Source: G963662675 sp963676845
GTDB taxonomy: Bacteria > Bacteroidota > Bacteroidia > Bacteroidales > Prolixibacteraceae
Direction of reading: 5' to 3'
Length of the DNA stretch: 64,000 bases
Assembly (NCBI GenBank): GCA_963676845.2
Contig: CAXXKK010000010.1
Location: 13,277-77,276 of the forward strand
Below are positions 1 to 10,400 of this stretch, in pieces. Each line of letters starts with the position of its first letter. The stretch's first letter is position 1. The translations under genes were made by a program, and so were the position numbers. The notes under the pieces were generated by a model. The model had not been told where the DNA came from and ran no database searches. It saw nothing but the letters and a program-made list of their open reading frames with translations.

Positions 1-290
1 GGAACCGGGCTCATTCTTAAACCGTTTAAAGAACGATCAAGCATGTGAGTTTGAATACCGGCATCATTAAAAGGCTGAGTCCATTGACGTACTGCATTGT
101 TAGGATTTTCACCAAAAAGAAGATTGATCTGCTCGAAACCACCACCGTTTGTCTCAACGCGAGCAAAACAACCCATTTCAATAATGTGCGGGGCTACTTT
201 AACTAATTGATCAACGCGTGGCAGGTATTTCCCCGATGATTGCCACATATCGCGATAGACCAATGAAAATTTTATCTTTCTTTTTTCCAT
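1..290 (-). CDS. oadA: Carboxyltransferase / oxaloacetate decarboxylase alpha subunit, N-terminal part
   Basis: The gene runs off the left edge; 96 codons from ATG at 288-290 are visible. The reading (MEKRKIKFSLVYRDMWQSSG..., then RVETNGGGFEQINLL and THMLDRSLNGLRMSP) matches the start of the biotin-dependent carboxyltransferase family. That family includes the alpha subunit of oxaloacetate decarboxylase and pyruvate carboxylase domain B; it moves CO2 between an alpha-keto acid and biotin. The YRDMWQS segment fits the position of the metal-binding DxxxQS motif. The upstream oadG-like gene on the same strand favours a membrane-linked, Na+-pumping decarboxylase. The biotinyl domain and beta subunit are outside the window, so substrate is inferred. 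Confidence 0.85.
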   Translation of the reverse strand, partial: MEKRKIKFSLVYRDMWQSSGKYLPRVDQLVKVAPHIIEMGCFARVETNGGGFEQINLLFGENPNNAVRQWTQPFNDAGIQTHMLDRSLNGLRMSPV

Positions 291-360
291 AATATGACGA
301 TATAATTTGATTGTTTTTATTTAAAATCAGAAAGGATACCACAAAGCAATAATATCTATA

Positions 361-621
361 TTATTGCTTTTCAATCTTAGTGACATGTCCTTTTCCTTCA
401 GTAACTATTTTAACTGCAGAAACTATTGCTGCAACTTTTTTGCGATTTAAATCGCCGGATGAATTAGTTACTTGTTGTACTTTCTTTACAACTTCTTCTG
501 GTAAGTATTTATTTACGAATCGAATTATTAAATTTCCAATGGCAACAACAAGAGAAAGGATTACTAATACTGTAATCATTCCAATCACCATCAACTGCAA
601 AGCCAAGCCAAAATCACTCAT
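361..621 (-). CDS. oadG: OadG family decarboxylase gamma subunit
   Basis: Small 86-residue protein with one N-terminal membrane helix (about residues 8-29, LMVIGMITVLVILSLVVAIG) and a charged cytoplasmic tail, the usual layout of the gamma chain of sodium-pumping oxaloacetate or methylmalonyl-CoA decarboxylases. The gamma chain anchors the soluble carboxyltransferase to the membrane beta subunit. It lies 70 bp upstream of the oadA-like gene on the same strand, which supports one operon. Classical gamma chains end in a His-rich zinc site; here only one His is visible near the C-terminus, so zinc binding cannot be assumed. Confidence 0.85.
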   Translation of the reverse strand: MSDFGLALQLMVIGMITVLVILSLVVAIGNLIIRFVNKYLPEEVVKKVQQVTNSSGDLNRKKVAAIVSAVKIVTEGKGHVTKIEKQ

Positions 622-1000
622 CTTTCTAAATATTTAAATTCTTTAACTTGTATTTTTTGAAGGATCACAATATTACCAATTTTTTACCTATGAAAGCTCG
701 TAAACGAAATCAACAAAAATCAATTATCAATTAATTAACATTTATTTTTATCAAATCGAAACCTTTCAATACGTTCAAACTTTCAATTTTACACTTCGCC
801 TTTTTTATAACATTTATAAAGTTATTATTTCATGTAATTTATCAAACAAACAGAGTGCTTCCTTCAATATTTTTTCAAACTTATCCGTTTAAATTCTAAG
901 GAAATGTTAAATCAAAAAAAGTGCTTTTTTCTTAACCTGATAATGGCTATTTTTGGTGGTTCTATTTTTAAACCAAACTAAAACTATTAAATAAACTAAA
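622..1000. other. Divergent intergenic region oadG / Gfo-Idh gene
   Basis: This 379 bp AT-rich stretch separates two divergently transcribed genes and holds no convincing ORF. A TATTTTTG at 948-955 fits the Bacteroidota -7 consensus TAnnTTTG and would start transcription about 40 bp before the oxidoreductase gene. No good TTTG was seen at the matching -33 distance. No clear promoter for oadG was recognised. Confidence 0.4.
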
Positions 1001-2326
1001 ATGAATAAACGAATTATAAATGGAATATCCAGGCGGAGATTCCTTGGTACCACTGCTATTGGAGTTGCCGGAGTTTCTATAATTCCTTCCCTAAGTTCTT
1101 GCTCATCATCAAATTCAAGTGATAGCCAAAATATAAGACTCGGATTTATCGGATTAGGACGACAAGCGATTGGAACTCTATTGTTGGGTTTTATGCAAAT
1201 TCCCAGAGTTCGTATTGTCGCTGGTTGTGATGTTTACGGTAGAAAACGTATGCGTTTTGAGAATAAAGTAAACGAATTTTACCAAGAAAATAATGTTGAT
1301 GTAGAGGTTGTAACCTATGAAAAATATGAGGATTTGCTTGCCCGAGAAGACATTGATGCTGTTGTTATTGCAACACCAGATCATGCACATGCAATAACTG
1401 CAAGTGCAGCCTTAAAAGCAGGTAAAGATGTATATCTTGAGAAACCTATGACTTTTACAATTCAGGAATCTCAGGAACTACGTAAAATTGTTCGTGAAAC
1501 AGATCGAATTTTAGCAGTAGGTAGTATGCAACGTTCTATGACAGAATTCCAACACGCAGTTGATATTGTAAGTTCTGGTGCTTTGGGTAAAATTGAAAAA
1601 GTAAATGCTTATGTGGGAGCCCCTCCCAAACCTCTTGATTTAAGAGAAGAACGAATCCCTGAAGATTTAAACTGGGATCTTTGGTTAGGACCTCTTCCTG
1701 AAACGATTCCTTATAATAGTGAGCTTAACCCACCTATTTTCATTGTTCCTGAGCAAAATGAACAATTTTGGGGCGGATGGCGCTGGTATAAAGAAACAGG
1801 TGGCGGTTACACTACCGACTGGGGTGCGCATATGTTTGATATTGCCCAATGGGCTCTAGGTATGGATGGCAATGGTCCTGTTGAAATTACTCCTTTAGGC
1901 GATGGAACTGAATTTATTGAATACAAATATGCCAACGGTGTTATAATGACATCTGAACCATTTAATGAAGAAGGTCAACGAAGAAGACAAGGTGTAAAAT
2001 TTTGGGGAGAAAATGGCTGGATAGAAGTATCCAGAGGTTACTTTAACGCTTCAAATGAAGAATGGATGATGCCAGAACAACCAGAACAAGATAGAAATGC
2101 TCTTAACCCACACCATATAAACTTTATTGAATGTGTTCGAAATCATACAGACCCTGTAGTTCCTGTTGAAATTGGCTGTAGTTCTACTATTGTATGTCTT
2201 CTTGGAAACATTGCATTTGATCTGGGAAGAAAGATCAAGTGGAATCCAGAAACCGAAACATTCCTTGATGACCCAGAAGCTACAGAAAAGCTACATTATC
2301 AATATAGAAATGGTTGGTCTATATAA
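1001..2326 (+). CDS. Gfo/Idh/MocA family oxidoreductase, Tat-exported lipoprotein
   Basis: A 441-residue NAD(P)-dependent sugar-type oxidoreductase. The N-terminus carries a twin-arginine motif (SRRRFLG, residues 10-16), a hydrophobic stretch and a lipobox-like SLSSC with Cys34, so the folded enzyme is probably exported by Tat and lipidated. A Rossmann segment follows (GFIGLGRQA), then the family EKP motif (YLEKPMTF) and the GGYTTDWGAHMFDIAQWALG block typical of Bacteroidota members that often act on glycans. It is monocistronic, with a hairpin terminator behind it. The real substrate cannot be read from sequence. Confidence 0.9.
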   Translation: MNKRIINGISRRRFLGTTAIGVAGVSIIPSLSSCSSSNSSDSQNIRLGFIGLGRQAIGTLLLGFMQIPRVRIVAGCDVYGRKRMRFENKVNEFYQENNVDVEVVTYEKYEDLLAREDIDAVVIATPDHAHAITASAALKAGKDVYLEKPMTFTIQESQELRKIVRETDRILAVGSMQRSMTEFQHAVDIVSSGALGKIEKVNAYVGAPPKPLDLREERIPEDLNWDLWLGPLPETIPYNSELNPPIFIVPEQNEQFWGGWRWYKETGGGYTTDWGAHMFDIAQWALGMDGNGPVEITPLGDGTEFIEYKYANGVIMTSEPFNEEGQRRRQGVKFWGENGWIEVSRGYFNASNEEWMMPEQPEQDRNALNPHHINFIECVRNHTDPVVPVEIGCSSTIVCLLGNIAFDLGRKIKWNPETETFLDDPEATEKLHYQYRNGWSI

Positions 2327-2347
2327 GAAATTTTAAAACTATTCTAT

Positions 2348-2381
2348 AAAAAAGCTGGTTCATAATGAATCAGCTTTTTTT
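2348..2381 (+). terminator. Intrinsic terminator after the Gfo/Idh gene
   Basis: AAAAAAGCTGGTTCAT pairs with ATGAATCAGCTTTTTT (one G-T wobble) and ends in a T run about 20 bp after the stop codon. Confidence 0.8.
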
Positions 2382-2465
2382 GTTTCATTTTCAACAATAT
2401 ATTTTCAAACAGCTTATTTTCTGAAACATGTAGTTCCATATTTAGTAAATACCTGTATTATAATA

Positions 2466-2473
2466 AAAGGAGG
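2466..2473 (+). promoter_or_regulatory. Strong Shine-Dalgarno of the dodecin gene
   Basis: AAAGGAGG lies 5 bp before ATG at 2479. Canonical SD motifs are uncommon in Bacteroidota, so this fixes the start and suggests high translation. Confidence 0.8.
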
Positions 2474-2478
2474 TAAAT

Positions 2479-2694
2479 ATGTCAGACAGCGTTTACAAAG
2501 TAATAGAACTAGTTGGAACTAGTGAAGAATCATGGGAAGCTGCTGCTCAAAGTGCAATCTCAAAAGCTTCCGAAACATTACGTGACTTGAGAGTTGCAGA
2601 AGTTTCAGCAATGGATTTAACTATTGCAAATGGTAAAATTGAAAGCTACCGAACAAAATTAAAGGTATCATTCAAGTTTGAAGGACATCATTAA
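2479..2694 (+). CDS. Dodecin family flavin-binding protein
   Basis: A 71-residue protein that matches dodecin throughout: VYKVIELVGTS at the N-terminus, the SWEAAAQSAISKASETLRDLRVAEV helix region, and the beta strands IANGKIESYRTKLKVSFKFE. Dodecins form hollow dodecamers that store or buffer riboflavin/FMN in the cytoplasm. Length is typical. The gene stands alone, between a terminator upstream and a hairpin downstream, with an unusually good ribosome binding site. The Trp at residue 19 lies where the flavin-stacking Trp is found in the family (inference). Confidence 0.92.
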   Translation: MSDSVYKVIELVGTSEESWEAAAQSAISKASETLRDLRVAEVSAMDLTIANGKIESYRTKLKVSFKFEGHH

Positions 2695-2733
2695 AAACAG
2701 GATTCTCTTTTAATATTAAAATGAATCCTGTTT
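2695..2733 (+). terminator. Hairpin after dodecin
   Basis: AAACAGGATTC pairs perfectly with GAATCCTGTTT right after the stop codon. The T tract is short (TTT then A), so termination may be partial. Confidence 0.6.
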
Positions 2734-2738
2734 ACAAG

Positions 2739-2775
2739 AAAAGGGTCATCACGCAAATGCGAGATGACCCCTTTT
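2739..2775 (-). terminator. Terminator of the rpoBC-DUF3467 operon (bidirectional)
   Basis: AAAAGGGTCATC and GATGACCCCTTTT form a strong stem with T runs on both sides, about 25 bp beyond the DUF3467 stop on the minus strand. It can also stop plus-strand transcription from dodecin. Confidence 0.8.
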
Positions 2776-2798
2776 ATTATCTTTTATTACCTCAATTA

Positions 2799-3113
2799 TT
2801 AAGCTTCAGCCGTTGGCCCTCCAAAATTCATAGGAGGAAGCATTTGTTCATTCCCTTTGTTTAGTTTGATTGGACCATTTGCTTTTTCAAACTTCTTTAC
2901 ATTATCGTCTAACGCCAGGAGCAAACGTTTAGCATGCTCTGGTGTCAGAATAATTCTGGATTTAACCTGCGACTTTGTTGTTCCAGGCATAATCCTAACA
3001 AAATCAAGAATGAATTCAGAACTTGAGTGAGAAATTACTGCCAGGTTTGAATAGGTTCCTTGAGCAACTTCTTCAGACAATTCTATTTTTAGCTGATTCT
3101 TTTTTTCAGACAT
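2799..3113 (-). CDS. DUF3467 domain protein downstream of rpoC
   Basis: A 104-residue soluble protein recognisable as DUF3467 (YSNLAVISHSSSEFILDFVRIMPG near residues 21-44, followed by VKSRIILTPEHAKRLLLAL). The family is small and functionally undefined. It lies one base after the rpoC stop codon, so it is almost certainly co-transcribed and perhaps translationally coupled; the same position is seen in many Bacteroidota. A link to RNA polymerase is suggested only by context. The last 20 residues (PPMNFGGPTAEA end) look disordered. Confidence 0.88.
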   Translation of the reverse strand: MSEKKNQLKIELSEEVAQGTYSNLAVISHSSSEFILDFVRIMPGTTKSQVKSRIILTPEHAKRLLLALDDNVKKFEKANGPIKLNKGNEQMLPPMNFGGPTAEA

Positions 3114-3114
3114 A

Positions 3115-6100
3115 TTAATCTTCTTGAGGTGAATTTTCTTTTACTTCAACCATGCGGTCATATTCTTCACGAGAACCAACAACAAGGTTTTTGTATTCTT
3201 TCAATCCTGTACCAGCAGGAATCAAGTGACCACATATTACATTTTCCTTCAATCCATCCAAGTAATCAACTTTTCCTTGAATTGCAGCTTCGTTCAATAC
3301 TTTCGTAGTTTCCTGGAACGATGCAGCTGACAACCAACTTCTGGTTTGAAGTGCAGCACGAGTAATACCTTGAAGTATCTGACTTGAAGTTGCAGGAATT
3401 GCATCACGCGATTCGATCAGTTTTTTATCACGACGACGTAAAACTGAGTTCTCATCTCTTAAACGACGTGCGGTAATAATCATTCCCGGACGCAATTCTG
3501 AATCTCCTGGTTCTACAACAACTTTTTTGTTGTAAATCCAATCGTTTTCATGCAAGAATTCATTCTTATCAACGATTTGTTTTTCCAGGAAGCGAGTATC
3601 ACCCGGATCCATAATTTCAACTTTACGCATCATCTGACGGATAATTACCTCAAAGTGCTTGTCATTAATCTTCACACCCTGCATACGGTAAACATCCTGA
3701 ACCTCATTCAATATATATTCCTGAACAGCTGTAGGTCCTTTAATACTTAAGATATCTGAAGGAGTAGTAGCTCCATCTGACAATGGAGTACCTGCCTTAA
3801 TATAGTCATTCTCTTGTACAAGAATTTGCTTAGAAAGTGGGACTAAGTACTTTTTAACCTCATTGGTTTTCGAGGTAACAATAACCTCACGGTTACCGCG
3901 CTTAATCTTACCAAATGAAATTTCACCATCAATCTCAGACACTACTGCCGGGTTAGATGGATTACGGGCCTCAAACAACTCGGTAACACGTGGAAGACCA
4001 CCGGTGATATCACCTGCTTTACCAGATGCGCGAGGAATTTTAACAAGTACCTGACCTGCTTTAACAGCTTCACCTTCATCAACAGATATGTGACCACCTA
4101 CAGGTAAGTTATATGAACGAATTATGTCACCTTTTTCATCCAAAATTTGTAATGAAGGGTTCTTCGTTTTGTCACGTGTTTCAATAATTACCTTTTCTTT
4201 ATAACCTGTTTGCTCATCAGACTCTTCACGGAAGGTAATACCATCAATCAGGTTATCAAATGCAACCTTACCATTATACTCGGTAATAATTACACCGTTA
4301 TAAGGGTCCCATTCACAAATCTTCTGTCCTTTAGTTACCTCTTGTCCATTTTCAATGTACAATTTTGAACCATAAGGAATACTATAATTAGATAAAGTAA
4401 TTCGTGTATTTTTATCGATAATACGCAGTTCTGCCAAACGACCAACTACGACGTAAATCTTCTTACCAAATTCATCAACTGTTTCGACTGTACGTAGTTC
4501 TTCAATTTCTGCAATACCGTCATAACGAGACTCAACCATTGATTGAGCAGAAATATTACCTGCAATACCTCCCACGTGGAAAGTACGCAAAGTAAGCTGT
4601 GTTCCTGGTTCACCGATTGACTGAGCAGCGATAACTCCAACAGACTCTCCTCTTTGAGCAATATTAGCAGTAGCCAAGTTACGTCCGTAACATTTACTAC
4701 AAACACCAACTTTAGCTTCACATGTAAGTACAGAACGGATTTCCACGCTTTCTATTGGTGATTCATCTATTTTGGCAGCAATTTCCTCCGTAATTAATTC
4801 ACCTGAATGAATGATAAGATCACCCGTTAATGGATGATAAATATCATGAACAGAAGTACGACCAATAATACGTTCGTATAGCGATGCAACAACTTCTTCA
4901 TTATTTTTGATATCAGTTGCAACCAAACCACGCAAAGTACCACAATCTTGATCAGAAACGATAACATCCTGAGCAACATCAACCAAACGACGGGTTAAGT
5001 ATCCGGCATCTGCTGTTTTCAGTGCGGTATCCGCCAAACCTTTACGAGCCCCGTGAGTAGAAATAAAGTACTCAAGTACAGAAAGGCCTTCTTTAAAGTT
5101 TGCCAAAATCGGGTTCTCAATAATTTGAGCTCCAGTTGATCCTGACTTTTGTGGTTTTGCCATCAATCCCCTCATACCACAAAGCTGACGAATCTGTTCT
5201 TTAGATCCACGAGCTCCTGAGTCAAGCATCATATACACTGAGTTGAAACCTTGCTTATCGGTACTAATTGTTTTCATTACCGCATTGGTCAACTTAGCAT
5301 TGGCATGTGTCCAAACGTCAATTACCTGATTGTAACGTTCGTTGTTTGTAATGAATCCCATGTTATAGTTATTCATTACTTCTTCAACTTCGGCATAACC
5401 AGAATCAACAATTTCTTTTTTATCAGCAGGAATGATAACATCTCCAAGGTTGAAAGACAAACCACCACGGTAAGCCATCTTATACCCCATTTCTTTAATG
5501 TCATCCAAAAAGCGAACAGTTGTCGCATTTCCTGCTTTCTTGAATATATCAGAAATAATATTTCTTAGCGATTTTTTAGTCAACAGCTCGTTGATGTATC
5601 CACCTTTTCGTGGAACAACCTGATTAAATAACACACGCCCAACTGTTGTTTCAACAATGTGTTTGAAATATTCCCCATTATCATCAACATCTTCAACTTT
5701 CACCTTGATTTTGGTGTGCATTCCAATCGCTTTCTCATTGTATGCAATGATTACTTCATCTGGTGAGTAGAAGGTCATTCCCTCTCCTGGTGCTCCAGGA
5801 CGTTCTTTTGTCATGTAATACAGACCAAGAACCATATCCTGAGAAGGTACCGTAATTGGTGCACCGTTAGCAGGGTTCAATAAGTTGTGAGACGCTAACA
5901 TCAACAATTGTGTTTCCAAAATAGCTGCATTTCCAAGAGGAACGTGAACAGCCATCTGGTCACCATCAAAGTCGGCGTTGAAACCAGAACAAACCAGCGG
6001 GTGCAACTGAATTGCCTTACCCTCAATCAAAACAGGTTGGAAAGCCTGAATAGATAAACGGTGAAGAGTCGGCGCACGGTTTAGCATTACTGGGTGTCCT

Positions 6101-7386
6101 TTCAACACATTTTCCAGAATATCCCAAACTACCGGATCTTTACGGTCAACAATCTTTTTCGCTGATTTTACAGTTTTTACAATACCACGCTCAATCAATT
6201 TACGAATGATAAATGGCTTGTAAAGTTCTGCTGCCATTCCTTTTGGAAGACCACACTCATGTAATTTAAGAGTTGGTCCAACAACAATTACAGAACGAGC
6301 AGAATAGTCAACACGTTTACCAAGTAAGTTTTGACGGAAACGTCCCTGCTTACCTTTCAAACTATCTGAAAGTGATTTTAAAGCACGGTTATTTTCTGTC
6401 TTAACTGCATTTGATTTACGTGAGTTATCAAATAATGAATCAACAGATTCCTGAAGCATCCTTTTCTCATTACGAAGGATTACTTCCGGAGCTTTGATTT
6501 CAATTAATCTTTTAAGACGATTATTACGAATGATTACCCTACGGTAAAGGTCATTCAAATCGGAAGTTGCAAAACGTCCACCATCAAGTGGCACTAACGG
6601 ACGCAAATCCGGTGGAATAACAGGCACAACTTTAACAATCATCCATTCCGGACGGTTTGTATTTTTGCTGGCACGGAATGCTTCAACAACCTGAAGTCTT
6701 TTTAAAGCCTCATTTTTACGTTGCTGAGAAGTTTCAGTGCTTGCTTTGTGCCTTAATTGATATGAAAGCTCATCCAAATCAATGCGTTCCAATAGCCCGT
6801 AAAGAGCTTCAGCTCCCATACTTGCAATGAACTTATTTGGATCATCATCATCCAGGTATTGATTTTCCTTTGGAAGTGTATCCAAAATATCAAGGTATTC
6901 TTCTTCAGTTAAGAAATCAAGGTTTTGAATTCCATCCTGCGCTTTAATACCAGCCTGAATAACAACGTATCTTTCGTAATAAATAATTGTATCTAGTTTC
7001 TTCGTTGGAAGACCAAGAAGATAACCGATTTTATTAGGTAAAGATTTAAAGTACCAAATGTGAGCAACAGGCACTACCAATGAGATATGCCCCATACGGT
7101 CGCGACGTACTTTCTTTTCAGTAACTTCAACACCACAACGGTCACATACGATTCCTTTGTAGCGAATTCTTTTATATTTACCACAGTGGCATTCATAGTC
7201 TTTTACCGGCCCAAAAATTCGTTCACAGAACAAACCATCACGTTCAGGTTTATAAGTTCTGTAGTTAATTGTTTCAGGCTTTAATACTTCACCATGAGAA
7301 CGCTCTAAAACTTCTTCGGGTGAAGCAAGGCTAATTGCTATTTTGGTAAAATTGCTCTTAACTTTATTGTCTTTTCTGAAAGCCAT
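3115..7386 (-). CDS. rpoC: DNA-directed RNA polymerase subunit beta'
   Basis: Full-length 1423-residue beta' subunit. The N-terminal zinc site uses Cys66, Cys68, Cys81 and Cys84. The catalytic magnesium loop NADFDGD lies at residues 470-476. A second zinc-binding cluster (CEAKVGVCSKCYG) is present in the later half, followed by the conserved GESVGVIAAQSIGEPGTQLT trigger-loop region. It sits 52 bp after rpoB and one base before DUF3467, so it belongs to one operon. No lesion is seen over 4.2 kb, which is useful evidence that sequence quality here is good. Confidence 0.99.
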   Translation of the reverse strand: MAFRKDNKVKSNFTKIAISLASPEEVLERSHGEVLKPETINYRTYKPERDGLFCERIFGPVKDYECHCGKYKRIRYKGIVCDRCGVEVTEKKVRRDRMGHISLVVPVAHIWYFKSLPNKIGYLLGLPTKKLDTIIYYERYVVIQAGIKAQDGIQNLDFLTEEEYLDILDTLPKENQYLDDDDPNKFIASMGAEALYGLLERIDLDELSYQLRHKASTETSQQRKNEALKRLQVVEAFRASKNTNRPEWMIVKVVPVIPPDLRPLVPLDGGRFATSDLNDLYRRVIIRNNRLKRLIEIKAPEVILRNEKRMLQESVDSLFDNSRKSNAVKTENNRALKSLSDSLKGKQGRFRQNLLGKRVDYSARSVIVVGPTLKLHECGLPKGMAAELYKPFIIRKLIERGIVKTVKSAKKIVDRKDPVVWDILENVLKGHPVMLNRAPTLHRLSIQAFQPVLIEGKAIQLHPLVCSGFNADFDGDQMAVHVPLGNAAILETQLLMLASHNLLNPANGAPITVPSQDMVLGLYYMTKERPGAPGEGMTFYSPDEVIIAYNEKAIGMHTKIKVKVEDVDDNGEYFKHIVETTVGRVLFNQVVPRKGGYINELLTKKSLRNIISDIFKKAGNATTVRFLDDIKEMGYKMAYRGGLSFNLGDVIIPADKKEIVDSGYAEVEEVMNNYNMGFITNNERYNQVIDVWTHANAKLTNAVMKTISTDKQGFNSVYMMLDSGARGSKEQIRQLCGMRGLMAKPQKSGSTGAQIIENPILANFKEGLSVLEYFISTHGARKGLADTALKTADAGYLTRRLVDVAQDVIVSDQDCGTLRGLVATDIKNNEEVVASLYERIIGRTSVHDIYHPLTGDLIIHSGELITEEIAAKIDESPIESVEIRSVLTCEAKVGVCSKCYGRNLATANIAQRGESVGVIAAQSIGEPGTQLTLRTFHVGGIAGNISAQSMVESRYDGIAEIEELRTVETVDEFGKKIYVVVGRLAELRIIDKNTRITLSNYSIPYGSKLYIENGQEVTKGQKICEWDPYNGVIITEYNGKVAFDNLIDGITFREESDEQTGYKEKVIIETRDKTKNPSLQILDEKGDIIRSYNLPVGGHISVDEGEAVKAGQVLVKIPRASGKAGDITGGLPRVTELFEARNPSNPAVVSEIDGEISFGKIKRGNREVIVTSKTNEVKKYLVPLSKQILVQENDYIKAGTPLSDGATTPSDILSIKGPTAVQEYILNEVQDVYRMQGVKINDKHFEVIIRQMMRKVEIMDPGDTRFLEKQIVDKNEFLHENDWIYNKKVVVEPGDSELRPGMIITARRLRDENSVLRRRDKKLIESRDAIPATSSQILQGITRAALQTRSWLSAASFQETTKVLNEAAIQGKVDYLDGLKENVICGHLIPAGTGLKEYKNLVVGSREEYDRMVEVKENSPQED

Positions 7387-7438
7387 ATATCGATGTATGT
7401 TTAATCAAATTAATAAAAGGAACTAGGTTCCGTCAACT

Positions 7439-10400
7439 TTAGTCCATATTAACACTTAGCCCCAAACCACGAAGCTCATGCAATAATACATTAAGCGACT
7501 CAGGTATTCCAGGTTGCGGCATTGGCTCTCCTTTCACAATAGACTCATAAGCCTTGGCACGACCAAGTACATCATCAGATTTCACAGTCAGGATTTCCTG
7601 AAGGATATGAGATGCACCAAATGCTTCAAGTGCCCAAACTTCCATCTCACCAAAACGCTGACCACCAAACTGAGCTTTACCACCTAATGGCTGTTGCGTA
7701 ATCAATGAATATGGTCCAATAGAACGGGCATGCATTTTATCTTCAACCATGTGTCCAAGTTTCAACATGTAAATCACACCAACAGTTGCTGGCTGATCAA
7801 ATGGTTCACCTGTTTCACCATCATAAAGTGTTGCTTTACCGTAAGCTGGAACTCCAGCTTTGTCAGTATATTCTGTAACTTCCTCTAGACTGGCACCGTC
7901 GAAAATCGGAGTTGCAAATTTCAATCCTAATTCTTTTCCGGCCCATCCCAGTACAGTTTCGTAAATCTGTCCCAGGTTCATACGAGAAGGTACACCCAGT
8001 GGGTTCAACACAATATCAACAGTGGTACCATCAGCTAAGAAAGGCATATCTTCGTCACGCACAACACGTGATACAATACCTTTGTTACCGTGACGCCCTG
8101 CCATCTTATCACCAATTTGAAGTTTACGTTTTTTAGCTACGTACACTTTAGCCAATTGAATGATACCAGCTGGAAGTTCGTCTCCAATAGTTACATTGTA
8201 TCTTTTTCTGCGAGCTACAGCTTCATATTCTCTGTACTTTTGTGAGTAGTTTTGAATTAAAGCGTAGATCATATTGTTTTTATCCTTATCTGTAGTCCAT
8301 TTTGAAGGATTAACAGTTAAGAAATCAATTTCCTGCAATTGCTTCAGAGTAAACTTCACACTCTTAGGAATGATATCTCCTCCGTAGTAATCTTTAACTC
8401 CCTGGCTTGTTTTACCATTTACCAAATTGAATAGTTTATCTTCAAGTTTTGCTTTTAAAGCACTTACCTGACGTTCTAATTCTTCATCAATTTGTTCCAA
8501 TAATGGTTTTGTTGCCATCTTGCCTTTCTTGTCTTTAACAACACGAGAAAACAACTTTTTATCAATAACAACACCATTCAATGAAGGAGAAGCTTTTAAT
8601 GATGCGTCTTTCACATCACCGGCTTTATCACCGAAAATTGCACGAAGCAGTTTTTCTTCTGGTGAAGGATCTGATTCCCCTTTTGGAGTAATTTTACCAA
8701 TTAAGATATCACCAGGCTTAACGACTGCACCAACACGAATCAATCCATTTTCGTCAAGATTACGTGTAGCATCTTCGCTTACGTTAGGGATATCAGAAGT
8801 AAATTCTTCAACACCACGTTTAGTATCACGAACCTCTAATGAGTATTCATCAACGTGGATAGAAGTAAATATATCGTTACTTACAATACGTTCAGAAATC
8901 ACAATCGCATCCTCGTAGTTGTAACCTTTCCAAGGCATGAAAGCAACTCTCAGGTTACGTCCCAAAGCAAGTTCTCCACCTTGAGTGGCATAACCTTCTG
9001 TAAGAATCTGACCTTTATGAATACGGTCACCTTTACTTACAATTGGTTTAAGATCAACTACAGTACCCTGATTTGTTTTTTGGTATTTCTGAAGTTTATA
9101 ATGTTTTAATTCTGGTTCGAAGCTTACGTATTTCTGTTCGTCAGTCATATCATAACGAACAACAATCTCTTCAGCATCAACATATTCAATAACACCTTCG
9201 CCTTCTGCGTTGATCATCACACGAGAATCCTCAGCTGCACTTGCTTCCAATCCGGTTCCAACAATAGGAGCTTCAGGACGCAATAATGGTACAGCCTGAC
9301 GCATCATGTTCGATCCCATCAAGGCACGGTTTGCATCATCATGCTCAAGGAAGGTAATCAACGAAGCTGCAACGGATGCAATCTGGTTAGGACCAACGTC
9401 CATAAGTTCAACTTCATCTTTCTCAACAACAGGATAGTCACCATCCAAACGAGACTTAACCCTTTGGTTGATGAATGCACCATTTTCATCAATAGGAGCA
9501 TTTGCCTGAGCAATAATCTTTCCTTCTTCCTCTTCAGCTGTCAAATAAACAACACCATCTTCAGAAAGGTCAACTTTTCCATTTTCAACCTTACGGTATG
9601 GAGTTGAAATAAATCCAAGGTCTGTTACTTTTGCAAACACACAAAGAGAAGAGATCAAACCAATGTTTGGTCCTTCAGGTGTTTCAATAGGACAAAGACG
9701 TCCGTAGTGCGTAAAGTGAACGTCACGAACCTCGAAACCGGCACGTTCACGAGATAAACCACCAGGTCCAAGAGCAGACATACGACGTTTGTGCGTCAAT
9801 TCTGCCAGTGGGTTGGTTTGATCCATGAATTGTGACAGCGCATTCGTTCCAAAGAATGAATTAATAACAGACGATAAAGTTTTCGAGTTGATCAAATCAA
9901 TAGGTGTGAAAACTTCATTGTCGCGAACATTCATACGCTCACGAATTGTTCTGGCCATACGAGCCAGCCCAACTCCAAACTGATTATACATTTGCTCTCC
10001 AACTGTACGAACACGACGGTTACTCAAGTGGTCAATATCGTCAACGTCAGTTTTTGAATTAATCAGCTGGATTAAATATTTTATGATCTCAATGATATCA
10101 GCTTTGGTTAAAACCTGGGTATCCATTTCGATATCCAAACCTAACTTTTTGTTGATACGGTAACGTCCAACTTCACCTAAGTCGTAACGTTTTTCTGAGA
10201 AGAATAATTTATCAATTACATCTCTTGCAGTTGCTTCATCAGGTGGTTCAGCATTTCTCAACTGCCTGTAAATGTGTAATACGGCTTCTTTTTCAGAGTT
10301 ACAAGGGTCTTTGTGAAGCGTATTATATATAATGGCATAATCCTGAAGATTTTGGTCTTCTTTATGAAGTAGAATGGTTTTTGCACCAGACTCTAAGATT